A stretch of 64,000 nt of DNA from Hyphomicrobiales bacterium (GTDB taxonomy: Bacteria > Pseudomonadota > Alphaproteobacteria > Rhizobiales > Aestuariivirgaceae). The notes under the pieces were generated by a model that saw only the letters and a list, made by a program, of their open reading frames with translations, was not told the DNA's origin and did not search any database. A program made the position numbers and the translations under genes. The stretch is from assembly GCA_025363755.1 (NCBI GenBank), contig JANYLQ010000047.1, positions 32,690 to 96,689 on the forward strand, given 5' to 3'. This document shows positions 36,604 to 45,933 of the stretch, piece by piece. Within the stretch, counting starts at the first letter, position 1, and each line of letters begins with the position of its first letter.

Positions 36604-39600
36604 ATGCCAAAACGCACCGACATCAAATCCATCCTCATCATCGGGGCGGGACCGATTATTATCGGCCAGGCGTGCGAGTTTGATTATTCCGGCACTCAGG
36701 CGTGCAAGGCGCTGAAAGCCGAGGGTTACCGCATTATTCTAGTGAACTCGAACCCCGCAACCATCATGACCGATCCTGATTTGGCCGATGCCACCTACAT
36801 CGAGCCGATCACGCCTGAGGTGGTTGCCAAGATTATCGAGAAAGAACGCCCTGACGCACTGCTGCCCACCATGGGCGGGCAGACCGCTTTGAACACGGCA
36901 TTGTCGCTGAACAAAATGGGCATCCTCGAAAAATTCGGCGTGGAATTGATCGGCGCAAAAGCCGAAGCCATCGACATGGCCGAAGACCGCGAGTTGTTCC
37001 GCGAAGCCATGAAGCGCATCGGTCTCGAAACCCCGCGCTCACGCCTTGCCAATGCATCAAACTCCAAGGATGCCGATAAAGAGGCCTACGCCTCTGGCAA
37101 GGCCAGCGCTGCCGACGCAACTGCGTTTGATAAAATCTGGGCCGAAGGCGAAGCTGAACGCCTCAAGAAATATCGCAATCGCGCCATGGTTGAAGCCTTT
37201 GAGGCAATGCTCGAAATCGGTCTGCCCTGCATCATCCGCCCCTCTTTCACGCTGGGCGGCACGGGCGGCGGCATTGCTTATAACCGCGACGAATTTTTGG
37301 ACATCGTCGAAAAGGGCTTGGACGCCTCGCCCACCGCTGAAGTGTTGATCGAAGAATCCGTGCTTGGCTGGAAAGAGTATGAAATGGAAGTTGTGCGCGA
37401 TAAGGCGGACAACTGCATTATCATCTGCTCCATTGAAAATATCGATCCGATGGGCGTGCACACGGGCGACTCCATCACCGTGGCTCCGGCCCTCACACTG
37501 ACTGACAAAGAATATCAAATCATGCGCAATGCCTCAATCGCCGTGCTCCGCGAGATTGGCATTGAAACGGGCGGATCGAACGTTCAGTTCGGCGTGAACC
37601 CGGCAGATGGCCGCTTGGTGGTCATCGAAATGAACCCTCGTGTGTCGCGCTCGTCAGCGCTGGCATCTAAAGCCACGGGCTTTCCAATTGCCAAGATCGC
37701 GGCAAAGCTCGCCGTGGGGTACACTCTCGATGAATTGGCCAATGACATCACGGGCGGTGCGACCCCTGCTTCGTTTGAGCCCACTATCGATTATGTGGTC
37801 GTGAAAATTCCGCGCTTCGCGTTCGAAAAATTCCCTGGCTCTAAACCCTATCTCACCACAGCGATGAAGTCGGTCGGTGAAGTCATGGCCATCGGCCGCA
37901 CTTTCCAAGAATCGATGCAAAAAGCCTTGCGCGGATTGGAAACGGGGCTGTCAGGTTTTGACGAAGTTGAGATCGAAGGCATTGGCGAAGGCGATGATAA
38001 AAACGCCATTCGCGCGGCACTGGGTCAACCCACGCCTGACCGTTTGTTGAAAATTGCGCAGTCGTTCCGCCACGGTGCAACCGTTGAACAAATCTTTGCA
38101 TCTTGCAAATATGAGCCATGGTTCCTGCGCCAAATTCAAGAGATTGTGGAAACGGAAAAGCGAATCCAAAACAAAGGCTTGCCGAAGGACGCTCAGAACT
38201 TACGCAAACTGAAAGCCATGGGCTTTTCGGATAAGCGCTTGAGCACGCTTGCCCGCATGTCCGAAGCAAAAGTGGCAAGCTACCGCACCAAATTAAAAGT
38301 GCATCCAGTGTTCAAACGCATCGACACCTGTGCCGCCGAATTCGCATCGCCGACAGCTTATATGTATTCGACTTATGAGATCGGTTTAGCTGGTCACGAT
38401 GGCAATGAAGCACGACCATCAGATAAGCAAAAGATCATCATCTTGGGTGGTGGGCCAAACCGCATCGGCCAAGGTATCGAGTTTGACTATTGCTGCTGCC
38501 ATGCCTGCTTTGCGCTGCATGACGCAGGCTATGAATCCATCATGGTCAACTGCAACCCTGAAACGGTGTCGACTGACTATGACACATCAGACCGACTCTA
38601 TTTCGAATCCCTCACGGCTGAAGACGTTTTGGAAATTATCCGTATCGAACAAACCAACGGCACGCTCAAAGGCGTGATCGTTCAGTTCGGCGGACAGACG
38701 CCATTGAAACTGGCTGCAGCGCTTGAAGCTGCTGGTGTTCCCATTCTCGGCACCACGCCTGATGCGATAGATTTAGCTGAAGACCGCGAACGTTTCTCGA
38801 AGTTGGTGAAAAAGCTGAAACTGAAACAGCCTGAAAACGGCATGGCTTATTCAGGCGCTGAGGCCAAGAAAATTGCCAAGCGCATCGGCTTTCCAGTCGT
38901 TATCCGCCCATCCTATGTATTGGGTGGCCGCGCCATGGAAATCGTCAAGGATGATGCTGGCCTGCAACGCTACATCACCGAAGCGGTGGTGGTGTCGGGT
39001 GACTCGCCAGTCTTGATCGACTCGTATTTGAGCAACGCCATCGAAGTCGATGTCGACGCGATCTGCGATGGCAAGGATGTGTTTATCGCGGGCGTGATGG
39101 AACACATCGAGGAAGCGGGCATTCACTCTGGTGACAGCGCATGCTCTCTGCCGCCCTATTCACTCAAAGCACCAATCATTGCCGAGCTTGAAGTGCAAGC
39201 CAAGAAACTGGCCCTCGCGCTCAATGTGGTGGGCCTGATGAACGTGCAATTTGCAGTGAAGGACGACGAGATTTACATTCTCGAAGTGAACCCACGCGCC
39301 TCGCGCACCGTGCCTTTCGTGGCAAAAGTGATCGGTGAACCAGTGGCGAAAATCGCCTCGCGCGTGATGGCAGGTGAGATGCTTTCTAGCTTCAAGTTGA
39401 AGAATAAGAAGTTCAGCCATATCGCTGTAAAAGAAGCGGTTTTCCCGTTCAATCGCTTCCCCGGCGTTGATGTTTTGTTAGGCCCAGAAATGCGCTCGAC
39501 AGGTGAAGTTATGGGCCTCGATAAAACCTACGACATGGCCTTTGCCAAAGCTCAACTGGGTGCTGGTATGCGCATGCCGTTGAGCGGCTCGGTGTTTGTT

Positions 39601-39978
39601 TCTGTGAAGGAACCAGACCGCGCCAAGGTTTTATCATCGGTCAAGAAACTCGTCGAACTGGGCTTCCACATCAAATCATCAGGCGGCAATCACGCCTATT
39701 TCGAGAGCAAAGGTGTGGCAACCACCAAGATCAATAAAGTGCTTGAGGGCCGCCCACACATCGTGGATGCGATCAAGAACGGCGACATTCAATTAGTTTT
39801 AAACACCACTGAAACTCGCTCATCTGAATCCGATTCAAAATCAATCCGCCAAACCGCCGTAATGCAGAAAGTGCCTTACTACACTACCCTACCCGGCATC
39901 ATTAGCGCCACCAAAGCCATTGCCGCGATGAAGGCTGATAAGATTGAGGTGCGGCCGTTACAGGATTATTTTAAATAA
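36604..39978 (+). CDS. carB: Carbamoyl-phosphate synthase large subunit
   Basis: This 1124-residue ammonia/ATP-dependent enzyme makes carbamoyl phosphate for arginine and pyrimidines. The two homologous ATP-grasp halves begin [20 protein letters not shown] and [22 protein letters not shown]-terminal MGS-like allosteric domain covers about the last 140 residues. An extra segment near 150-190 ([18 protein letters not shown]) lengthens the first half, as in rhizobial CarB. No carA is adjacent. The gene is divergent from the ATP-grasp gene of the Anbu cluster. Confidence 0.97.
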   Translation: MPKRTDIKSILIIGAGPIIIGQACEFDYSGTQACKALKAEGYRIILVNSNPATIMTDPDLADATYIEPITPEVVAKIIEKERPDALLPTMGGQTALNTALSLNKMGILEKFGVELIGAKAEAIDMAEDRELFREAMKRIGLETPRSRLANASNSKDADKEAYASGKASAADATAFDKIWAEGEAERLKKYRNRAMVEAFEAMLEIGLPCIIRPSFTLGGTGGGIAYNRDEFLDIVEKGLDASPTAEVLIEESVLGWKEYEMEVVRDKADNCIIICSIENIDPMGVHTGDSITVAPALTLTDKEYQIMRNASIAVLREIGIETGGSNVQFGVNPADGRLVVIEMNPRVSRSSALASKATGFPIAKIAAKLAVGYTLDELANDITGGATPASFEPTIDYVVVKIPRFAFEKFPGSKPYLTTAMKSVGEVMAIGRTFQESMQKALRGLETGLSGFDEVEIEGIGEGDDKNAIRAALGQPTPDRLLKIAQSFRHGATVEQIFASCKYEPWFLRQIQEIVETEKRIQNKGLPKDAQNLRKLKAMGFSDKRLSTLARMSEAKVASYRTKLKVHPVFKRIDTCAAEFASPTAYMYSTYEIGLAGHDGNEARPSDKQKIIILGGGPNRIGQGIEFDYCCCHACFALHDAGYESIMVNCNPETVSTDYDTSDRLYFESLTAEDVLEIIRIEQTNGTLKGVIVQFGGQTPLKLAAALEAAGVPILGTTPDAIDLAEDRERFSKLVKKLKLKQPENGMAYSGAEAKKIAKRIGFPVVIRPSYVLGGRAMEIVKDDAGLQRYITEAVVVSGDSPVLIDSYLSNAIEVDVDAICDGKDVFIAGVMEHIEEAGIHSGDSACSLPPYSLKAPIIAELEVQAKKLALALNVVGLMNVQFAVKDDEIYILEVNPRASRTVPFVAKVIGEPVAKIASRVMAGEMLSSFKLKNKKFSHIAVKEAVFPFNRFPGVDVLLGPEMRSTGEVMGLDKTYDMAFAKAQLGAGMRMPLSGSVFVSVKEPDRAKVLSSVKKLVELGFHIKSSGGNHAYFESKGVATTKINKVLEGRPHIVDAIKNGDIQLVLNTTETRSSESDSKSIRQTAVMQKVPYYTTLPGIISATKAIAAMKADKIEVRPLQDYFK

Positions 39979-39996
39979 AGGCTTTTGGAGATAAAG

Positions 39997-41382
39997 TTAC
40001 TTTAATGCACGGTCTTTGGTCGCTGTCCGCACCGCCATCTGAAATGCAGCGCGTAATCCGCCAGCTCCAGAACGACCAAGTTCCAGCTTGCTTCCATAAT
40101 TCTCGAGCAATGCCTCAACAATCGATAGGCCCAGTCCACTGCCCTGCACCTTCTCATCAAGCCTGACGCCGCGGGATAGTACTCGGGTTTGTTGATCGTC
40201 GCTAATACCCGGGCCATCATCTTCAACGCTGACGAAAGCATGTGTGCCTTCAACATCAACACTAACAATGACCGCGCTTTTTGCCCATTTGCGGGCGTTG
40301 TCGATGAGGTTGCCCATCACTTCGGCAAAATCTTCGGTGTTCATTGCAAGTGCGATATTCTCGGGCCCGATGACTTGATAATTAATCACGGTGTCCTGAG
40401 GAAGTTTTTTCAAGATATCAATGATGAACCGAATTTCCGCCAACGGCAAAACACCAGAACCAATCGTTGCTCCATCACCCTGGGCGCGCGCCTTTGCCAA
40501 CTCCCGCTCCACATGGCGGTGCATGATGCGCAAGTGACCACGAACAGCTTCGGCATTTTCACTTTGACCACTACGTGCCAAAAGATCAGCCTGCCCTGCT
40601 ATTGCAGCAATCGGCGTTTTCAAACCATGAGCCAAATCACCAGCTTGCCTTCGAGCTCGCTCAAGGTTGCGGCGCTGCAACGATAATGTTGCATTGATCT
40701 CTTCAGCTAGAGGCATCACTTCAGATGGAACACCCGAAGTTTCAACATGATCACTTAATCCGCCGCGCACGCGCTCAATATCGCGGCGCATCGCTTCAAG
40801 AGGTTTGAGGCCATAATAAATTTGTGCGGCGGCGGCAGCTACAATTGCCAAGAACGCCAAACCTAAAGCGGTAGCCAGCGTGCGCACCAAATCAGCATGA
40901 TCTGTCGCCAGCACGCTTGTATCTTCGGCCACCGTCAACAAATAATGGTGTTTGAGGTCAAGCTTATCGCGCCTGGAAACAGCTCTGCTCATGCCCACAA
41001 GTTCAATCCCCTTTGGCCCATTGATAGGGGTGAGCGCAAAATTTGTGACGACGTGATTTTCAGAAAGATCGAATGATTGATCCCACATGGAACGCGAACG
41101 CAAAGGCGTTTTCCCCTCTTCATCCACTTCCCAATAAAGGCCCGAAAGCGGGCGCTCATAGCGCGGGTCTGATAAGTCAGAGTCGAGCCCGGCGGTATTA
41201 TCGTCTTTCACAATAAGATGTGCCGCTAGCTGATCAAGCTGTTGCGAAAGACTTTCGCGCAGGCGGCTTTCAACTTGCCGCTCAAAAAGATTGGCGATCA
41301 GAAATCCGATAAAGGCAAGCGTGAGTAGAGCCGAAAGTGCTGCAGCTGCCATCAATCGCAAGCGTAAAGAATGGGCGTTCAA
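39997..41382 (-). CDS. Two-component sensor histidine kinase (membrane-bound, PhoQ-like)
   Basis: This 461-residue kinase has a first transmembrane helix (about 8-30) and a periplasmic sensor of about 130 residues (SLSQQLDQLAAHLIVKDDN onward). A second helix (about 165-190) is followed by HAMP. The HisKA box has histidine in AGDLAHGLKTPIAAIAGQAD. The HATPase shows NLIDNARKWA, DDGPGISDD and GSGLGLSIVEAL. It overlaps the response regulator by four bases. The sensor layout resembles PhoQ, which senses divalent cations or peptides, but the signal here is unknown. Confidence 0.9.
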   Translation of the reverse strand: MNAHSLRLRLMAAAALSALLTLAFIGFLIANLFERQVESRLRESLSQQLDQLAAHLIVKDDNTAGLDSDLSDPRYERPLSGLYWEVDEEGKTPLRSRSMWDQSFDLSENHVVTNFALTPINGPKGIELVGMSRAVSRRDKLDLKHHYLLTVAEDTSVLATDHADLVRTLATALGLAFLAIVAAAAAQIYYGLKPLEAMRRDIERVRGGLSDHVETSGVPSEVMPLAEEINATLSLQRRNLERARRQAGDLAHGLKTPIAAIAGQADLLARSGQSENAEAVRGHLRIMHRHVERELAKARAQGDGATIGSGVLPLAEIRFIIDILKKLPQDTVINYQVIGPENIALAMNTEDFAEVMGNLIDNARKWAKSAVIVSVDVEGTHAFVSVEDDGPGISDDQQTRVLSRGVRLDEKVQGSGLGLSIVEALLENYGSKLELGRSGAGGLRAAFQMAVRTATKDRALK

Positions 41383-42041
41383 GCCGGCTTGTCTGGAATA
41401 AAATAGCCAGCCCCTTTTCGGGTTTCAATAAGCCCCGCGCCCAAACGTTTGCGTACACGACCAATTAAAGTTTCCAAGGTGTTGGAATAGGATTCGCCCG
41501 CCCCATAAACATGTTCATATAGTTCGCGAAAGCCAACAACTTCGCCCCTATGATGCAGAAGATAACTCGTTGCGCGATATTCCAATGGTGAAAGCTTGGC
41601 TGGAACACCGCCCACAGTCACTTGCATAGTGCGCGTATCAAGCCGCAGGCCACCGACAATGATTTCGGGTGCTGCATGTCCGCTGCTCCGGCGCAAAACT
41701 GCACGCAAACGCGCCACCAATTCTTCAGCTTCAAATGGCTTACCAATATAATCATCAGCGCCGATGTTAATGCCTTCAACACGGTCGCGCCAACTGCCAC
41801 GCGCTGTGAGCGCGATCACCGGCATGGTTTTTCCAGCTTCACGCCATGATCGCAAAACACTTAAGCCGTCCAGTTTGGGCAGACCCAAATCCAATATCAC
41901 CGCCGCAAAATCTTCTGTGTCACCCAAAAATTGTGCCGTTTCACCGTCACTCACAATTTCGGGCAAAAACCCTGCAGCTGTTAAAACGCGGCCAATGTGT
42001 TTGGCCACATCCGGTTCATCCTCAACAACCAAAACCCGCAT
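41379..42041 (-). CDS. OmpR/PhoP-family response regulator
   Basis: This 220-residue regulator has a receiver domain (1-115) with the acidic pair in VVEDEPDV, the phospho-acceptor Asp in AVILDLGLPKLDG and the lysine in IGKPFEAEELV. The winged-helix effector domain (about 130-220) ends with the usual RVRKRL segment. The gene starts inside the stop codon of the PepSY gene (TAATG) and ends inside the kinase start (ATGA), so the three form one unit. Likely targets include its own operon and the divergent Tat-protein gene across a palindrome at 42423. Confidence 0.93.
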   Translation of the reverse strand: MRVLVVEDEPDVAKHIGRVLTAAGFLPEIVSDGETAQFLGDTEDFAAVILDLGLPKLDGLSVLRSWREAGKTMPVIALTARGSWRDRVEGINIGADDYIGKPFEAEELVARLRAVLRRSSGHAAPEIIVGGLRLDTRTMQVTVGGVPAKLSPLEYRATSYLLHHRGEVVGFRELYEHVYGAGESYSNTLETLIGRVRKRLGAGLIETRKGAGYFIPDKPA

Positions 42042-42403
42042 TATTTTTCCTGAACATTGATAATGGTCTTATCCTTCGCGTTGACAGTTACAACACTATA
42101 AGTACCCGTTTTTGACAATATTGAAAGAACGTAGACCACCACGCCACGGCGCCTTTTGAGCCGCGCTTCCAGCAAATCACCGGGCACAGCTTTTTCCACT
42201 TCGAGCAAAATATCAGCCAAAGGTAACGCGTCGCCATGCTTGACAAGATCTAATGCATACTCATGTTCACTGGCTTCATCATGGCCTGGAATTTCATTGG
42301 CTTCATCTTCGTCGGCTATGGCAGGCTGAACAATTGCGCAAAGTAATAGCGTACCCAAAAAGAAACGACGCGAAAGTGCTGCTTTTGAACTTGATTTCAC
42401 CAT
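42041..42403 (-). CDS. PepSY-domain exported protein of the two-component operon
   Basis: This 120-residue protein has an N-terminal RRFFLGTLLLCAIVQPAIA segment that acts as a signal, with a twin-arginine at residues 12-13. An acidic linker (DEDEANEIPGHDEASEHE) is followed by a PepSY domain (about 50-118: LADILLEVEKAVPGDLLEARLK). PepSY proteins in such operons are thought to modulate the kinase or bind metal at the membrane. Its stop overlaps the regulator start by one base. It is the first gene of the unit. Confidence 0.82.
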   Translation of the reverse strand: MVKSSSKAALSRRFFLGTLLLCAIVQPAIADEDEANEIPGHDEASEHEYALDLVKHGDALPLADILLEVEKAVPGDLLEARLKRRRGVVVYVLSILSKTGTYSVVTVNAKDKTIINVQEK

Positions 42404-42422
42404 GATAACCTAATTTGCAGAA

Positions 42423-42434
42423 TGTCAGCTGACA
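42423..42434. promoter_or_regulatory. Palindrome in the divergent PepSY/Tat-protein promoter region
   Basis: The perfect 12-base palindrome TGTCAGCTGACA lies 20 bases from the PepSY start and 99 bases from the Tat-protein start. A related half-site CGTCAGCC follows at 42451-42458, as a direct repeat of the left arm. OmpR-type regulators bind such repeats, so autoregulation and control of the divergent gene are plausible. Confidence 0.45.
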
Positions 42435-42533
42435 AGCCGCTGAAACGCCTCGTCAGCCAACCCCCATCACATGTGGCGCAAATTTCGCGGGTTGGCAAAA
42501 CAAGAGCCATCTTAACTTTTATAGGATACGAAC

Positions 42534-42761
42534 ATGGATCAAGTTACATCACGTCGTAAATTCAGCCTCATGGCTTTAGGCTTAGCCACAGGTGGGTTGG
42601 CCATCGCAACAATAACCGCGCCAGCCATGGCATTTAAAGTGAATGTGCCTGGTGGCGAGGGCAATGAAGGTGCTGAAGGTGCTGACCACGAAGGCGCGGA
42701 AGGTGGTGAAAGTAGCGGACACAGCAGCCGCCCTCGTCGTCGCAAGCACAAGAAGAACTAA
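42534..42761 (+). CDS. Small Tat-signal acidic protein (75 aa) with basic C-terminal tail
   Basis: The product carries a Tat-type signal (TSRRKFSLMALGLATGG, twin Arg at 7-8) of about 33 residues ending APAMA. The short mature part is rich in Glu and Gly (tandem EGAEG units at about 45-60) and then strongly basic (RPRRRKHKKN). No family is recognised. It faces the PepSY/two-component operon across a palindromic promoter region. Export of so small a folded peptide by Tat suggests metal or cofactor binding, but no ligand motif is evident. AGGA precedes the ATG. Confidence 0.6.
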   Translation: MDQVTSRRKFSLMALGLATGGLAIATITAPAMAFKVNVPGGEGNEGAEGADHEGAEGGESSGHSSRPRRRKHKKN

Positions 42762-43053
42762 ACCGCAGTAAACCCGTTATCCACAAAAAGGTGCGTGCCG
42801 TTCACAAAGCTGGCTTCATTAGAAGCCAAGAAGAAAGCGGCGCGCGCAACTTAAACATCTGCAACCGCGAACATCGCTTGGCCGCCTGCTGTTTTGATCT
42901 CGGCCACAGTAGCCGCTGCCGCTTCGGAATTTCTGTCCACAATGCCGACTTGTGCCCCTTCAGCCGCGAATAAACGAGATGCCGCCCCTCCCATGCCGGT
43001 CGCTCTGCCCGAAATAAGTGCCACTTTCCTTGTAAACGACCCGTCATCGCCAT
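42758..43053 (-). pseudogene. Degraded short-chain dehydrogenase/reductase
   Basis: The minus strand keeps a GGAGG ribosome site and the start MAMTGRLQG, then loses one base. In the next frame it reads the SDR cofactor site VALISGRATGMGGAASRLF and on to MFAVADV. It then jumps directly to the SDR C-terminus AAFFLASNEASFVNGTHLFV and DNGFTAV. About 150 central residues, including the Tyr-Lys active site, are missing. One frameshift plus a large internal deletion make this a clear pseudogene. Its last bases overlap the end of the Tat-protein gene. Confidence 0.85.
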
Positions 43054-43138
43054 TCCTCCGTAATTGACCAATATATGAAAACTCAAAGCCCCCCAAGCAA
43101 CCAAAAACATAAAGAATATCCACCTCTTATCGTCACAC

Positions 43139-43219
43139 TTGAAATTTGGTCGTCTTTGGGGCATCTTACGTGTCTGCCCGGCCTCGATTGCTTCACAGCA
43201 ATTGCCGGGTGTTATTTTT
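43139..43219 (+). promoter_or_regulatory. greA leader: putative promoter followed by terminator-like hairpin
   Basis: A promoter can be read as TTGAAA (43139-43144), 17 bases, CATCTT (43162-43167). It is followed at once by a two-part hairpin. The outer stem is CCCGGC/GCCGGG (43177-43182 and 43204-43209), the inner stem ATTGCT-TCAC-AGCAAT, and then TGTTATTTTTCC. The hairpin lies about 40 bases before the greA ATG. Early termination would give a short RNA of about 50 bases, as known from the E. coli greA leader (GraL). Confidence 0.55.
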
Positions 43220-43256
43220 CCTTAAATTTGGAAGCTAAAGGACTATTCGAAAAGCC

Positions 43257-43730
43257 ATGGAAAAAGTGCCAATGACCGAACAAGGCTACGCCACGATGTT
43301 AGAGGACGTAAAGTTCATGAAATCGGTGGAACGCCCACGCATCATTAAAGCGATTGAAGAAGCACGCGCCCATGGCGACTTGTCGGAAAATGCTGAGTAT
43401 CATGCCGCCAAGGAAGCCCAAGGCTGGAATGAGACCAAGGTCCAAGAATTGGAAGATCGACTTTCGCGCGCCGAAGTGATCGACCCGACAAAACTATCGG
43501 GAGACACTGTAATGTTCGGGGCCAAACTTACGCTCATCGATGAAGACAATGACGCAGAAGTAAAGTACCAAATCGTGGGCGACTTTGAAGCCGACGTTAA
43601 GCAAGGCCGCATTTCAATTTCCTCGCCCATCGCGCGCGCGTTGATTGGCAAGAAAAAGGGTGACAGCATTGAAGTGAACACGCCAGGCGGTGGCAAATCA
43701 TATGAGATTGTGAAGGTGCAGTGGAAGTAA
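43257..43730 (+). CDS. greA: Transcription elongation factor GreA
   Basis: This 157-residue factor restarts backtracked RNA polymerase by stimulating transcript cleavage. The N-terminal coiled coil holds the acidic tip in [18 protein letters not shown]. The C-terminal FKBP-like domain includes [15 protein letters not shown] and ends EIVKVQW. Length and motifs are typical. The start at 43257 follows the structured leader; the next gene downstream is unrelated and 74 bases away. Confidence 0.96.
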   Translation: MEKVPMTEQGYATMLEDVKFMKSVERPRIIKAIEEARAHGDLSENAEYHAAKEAQGWNETKVQELEDRLSRAEVIDPTKLSGDTVMFGAKLTLIDEDNDAEVKYQIVGDFEADVKQGRISISSPIARALIGKKKGDSIEVNTPGGGKSYEIVKVQWK

Positions 43731-43804
43731 GGTCAGAACTTTTTCAACTCTATCTAACTCGTTTTTTCCGCACAGACGGGAGTGACGATTTTTGGAGAGC
43801 GCCG

Positions 43805-44593
43805 ATGAAACTGCACTTTATTTTACTGTTGACTCTATTTCTCACTAACTCTGCACAAGCGACTGTTTTCCTTGAAGATAAAACTTGGACTGAACTGCGT
43901 GATGAGGTGAAATCAGGAACAACTGCCATCATCATCCCGATTGGTGGCACAGAGCAAAATGGCCCAGCCATGGCGCTTGGCAAACACAATTTCCGTGTGA
44001 AATTTCTCGCCGAAAAAATTGCAATAAAACTCGGGAATGCAATGGTTGCCCCCGTGATTGCCTACGTGCCAGAAGGCACTATCAACCCCCCACTTGCTCA
44101 TATGAAATTTCCAGGCACAATCACTGTGCCCGACAAAGTTTTTATAGATATGCTAGACTCAGCCGCGCGCAGTTTGAAACACGCAGGCTTCAAAACCATT
44201 GTGCTGATTGGCGACCATGGCAGCTATCAAGGCGATCTCACGATCGTTGCTGACAGACTAAACGCCGAATGGAAAGGCAATGCGAGTGTATTTGCTGATC
44301 GTGATTATTACAATATCAGTCAACATCAATATCTCGCTGCGCTGAAAGCCAATGGCGCAAAAGAAACAGAAATCGGAACCCATGCCGCATTGGCCGATAC
44401 ATCTTTGATGTTGGCCGTCGATCCAAGCAAAGTGCGGAGCGATAAAATTGCGGGCGGTCCAAAACTTGGGCTCGCCGACGGAGTCTACGGTGGTGACCCT
44501 AAAAACGCATCGGCCAAATTTGGGCAGCTGGGGATTGACCTGATCGTGGATGGAACGGTAGAGGCAATCAAGAATTTCACGGCAACACATTAA
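43805..44593 (+). CDS. Creatininase-family protein with signal peptide
   Basis: This 262-residue protein has a clear N-terminal signal (MKLHFILLLTLFLTNSAQA). A creatininase/FAPy-deformylase family domain follows, with IIPIGGTEQNGPAMALGKHN supplying the metal-binding Glu and His. GDHGSYQGDL stands where the family usually reads GNGGN. Family members hydrolyse amide bonds in the cytoplasm; an exported one is unusual. GGAGAG precedes the ATG at 43805. A beta-propeller protein gene with its own signal follows after 14 bases, suggesting a periplasmic pair. The substrate is unknown. Confidence 0.82.
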   Translation: MKLHFILLLTLFLTNSAQATVFLEDKTWTELRDEVKSGTTAIIIPIGGTEQNGPAMALGKHNFRVKFLAEKIAIKLGNAMVAPVIAYVPEGTINPPLAHMKFPGTITVPDKVFIDMLDSAARSLKHAGFKTIVLIGDHGSYQGDLTIVADRLNAEWKGNASVFADRDYYNISQHQYLAALKANGAKETEIGTHAALADTSLMLAVDPSKVRSDKIAGGPKLGLADGVYGGDPKNASAKFGQLGIDLIVDGTVEAIKNFTATH

Positions 44594-44607
44594 CCGAAAA
44601 GATAAAC

Positions 44608-45933
44608 ATGACCAAGTTCTTGGCCACTGCGCTCCTCTTACTGACAACAATACTCGTTACGTATCCAGCAATAGCGACAGACACCAAAAAACATCACACT
44701 TCGAAGAAGTTTGTGATGAAGCTTTTGCACAAGAAGCATGTGATAGTAAAAAAACCAAAAGACAGAAACATCTTCGCGAAGCCCAAGCGAAAAATGCACC
44801 AGATGAAACACATTTTGCCGTCAATACCTTTGCCGGTGCACGAACCAAGTATTTTGCCAGCCTCAGCAGAAACACCAAAATCTTCCACCGACACAACCAA
44901 TGTCTATGCTGAAACGGGTTCAAACAAATTAGACTTTGCATTGGTCAACGCCCTGCCCCGCGTCTATGTGCCCAACCACGCCTCTGACAGCGTGACTGTC
45001 ATTAACGCCACGACCAAACAAGTAGTAGAAACCTATAAAGCTGGCCGCGGGCCTCAACATATCATTCCCTCATGGGATAAAAAAACCTTATGGGTCGCTA
45101 ATAACGCCGACCATTCGACCAAGGGTTCAATGACCCCGATTGATCCGTGGACTGGCAAGGCTGGTCAGCAAATTACTGTCGATGATCCGTACAACATGTA
45201 TTTCATGCCCGACGGTTCATCAGCGGTGATCGTTGATGAAGCTTATCGCCAGTTGGATTTTCGCGATCCACAAACCATGGCGCTTCAGACAAAATTGCCT
45301 TTGCCTGAATGTGACGGTGTGAACCACGCAGATTTTGCGGCTGATAATTCATACGCTATATTTACTTGCGAATTTGGCGGCGGTGCATTGGCTAAGGTCG
45401 ATCTTAAAAACAAAAAACTCCTTGGCATTCTACATTTCTCCAAAAAAGGCATGCCACAAGACATTCGCCTCTCGGCAGATGGTAAAACTTTCTATGTGGC
45501 CGATATGATGAATGATGGTGTGTTCACCATTGATGGTGATAAGTTTGTTGAAACTGGGTTCTTCGAAACTGGCAAAGGGACACATGGTTTCACTGTCTCC
45601 CGCGATGGCAAGAAACTTTATATCTCTAACCGTGGATCACACAATATGGTGAGTGGCCCAAAAGGCCCGGGCAGCATTTCAGTGATGGATTTTGCCACCG
45701 GAAAAATTGAAGCCACATGGCCAATCCCCGGCGGTGGCAGCCCCGACATGGGCAATGTAAGCGTTGATGGCAAAACGCTTTGGCTCTCAGGCCGCTTTGA
45801 CCACGAAGTTTATGCAATCAATACAACTGACGGTTCAGTTGTTAAAATTCCGGTGCAGCTAGAGCCACATGGACTTACAGTTTGGCCACAGCCCGGCCGC
45901 TATTCACAAGGGCATACAGGCAATATGCGTTAA
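44608..45933 (+). CDS. Exported YVTN-type beta-propeller protein
   Basis: This 441-residue protein has a signal peptide (about 1-23, ending YPAIA). A low-complexity, Lys/His-rich segment (about 25-70: KKHHTSKKF, KKPKDRNIFAKPKRKMHQMK) comes next. A seven-bladed propeller follows, with repeats such as RVYVPNHASDSVTVINATTK and KLYISNRGSHN. Such proteins bind ligands or metals in the periplasm. It is probably co-transcribed with the exported creatininase-family gene. Its stop codon shares TTAA with the convergent benzoate-type transporter gene. Confidence 0.8.
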   Translation: MTKFLATALLLLTTILVTYPAIATDTKKHHTSKKFVMKLLHKKHVIVKKPKDRNIFAKPKRKMHQMKHILPSIPLPVHEPSILPASAETPKSSTDTTNVYAETGSNKLDFALVNALPRVYVPNHASDSVTVINATTKQVVETYKAGRGPQHIIPSWDKKTLWVANNADHSTKGSMTPIDPWTGKAGQQITVDDPYNMYFMPDGSSAVIVDEAYRQLDFRDPQTMALQTKLPLPECDGVNHADFAADNSYAIFTCEFGGGALAKVDLKNKKLLGILHFSKKGMPQDIRLSADGKTFYVADMMNDGVFTIDGDKFVETGFFETGKGTHGFTVSRDGKKLYISNRGSHNMVSGPKGPGSISVMDFATGKIEATWPIPGGGSPDMGNVSVDGKTLWLSGRFDHEVYAINTTDGSVVKIPVQLEPHGLTVWPQPGRYSQGHTGNMR

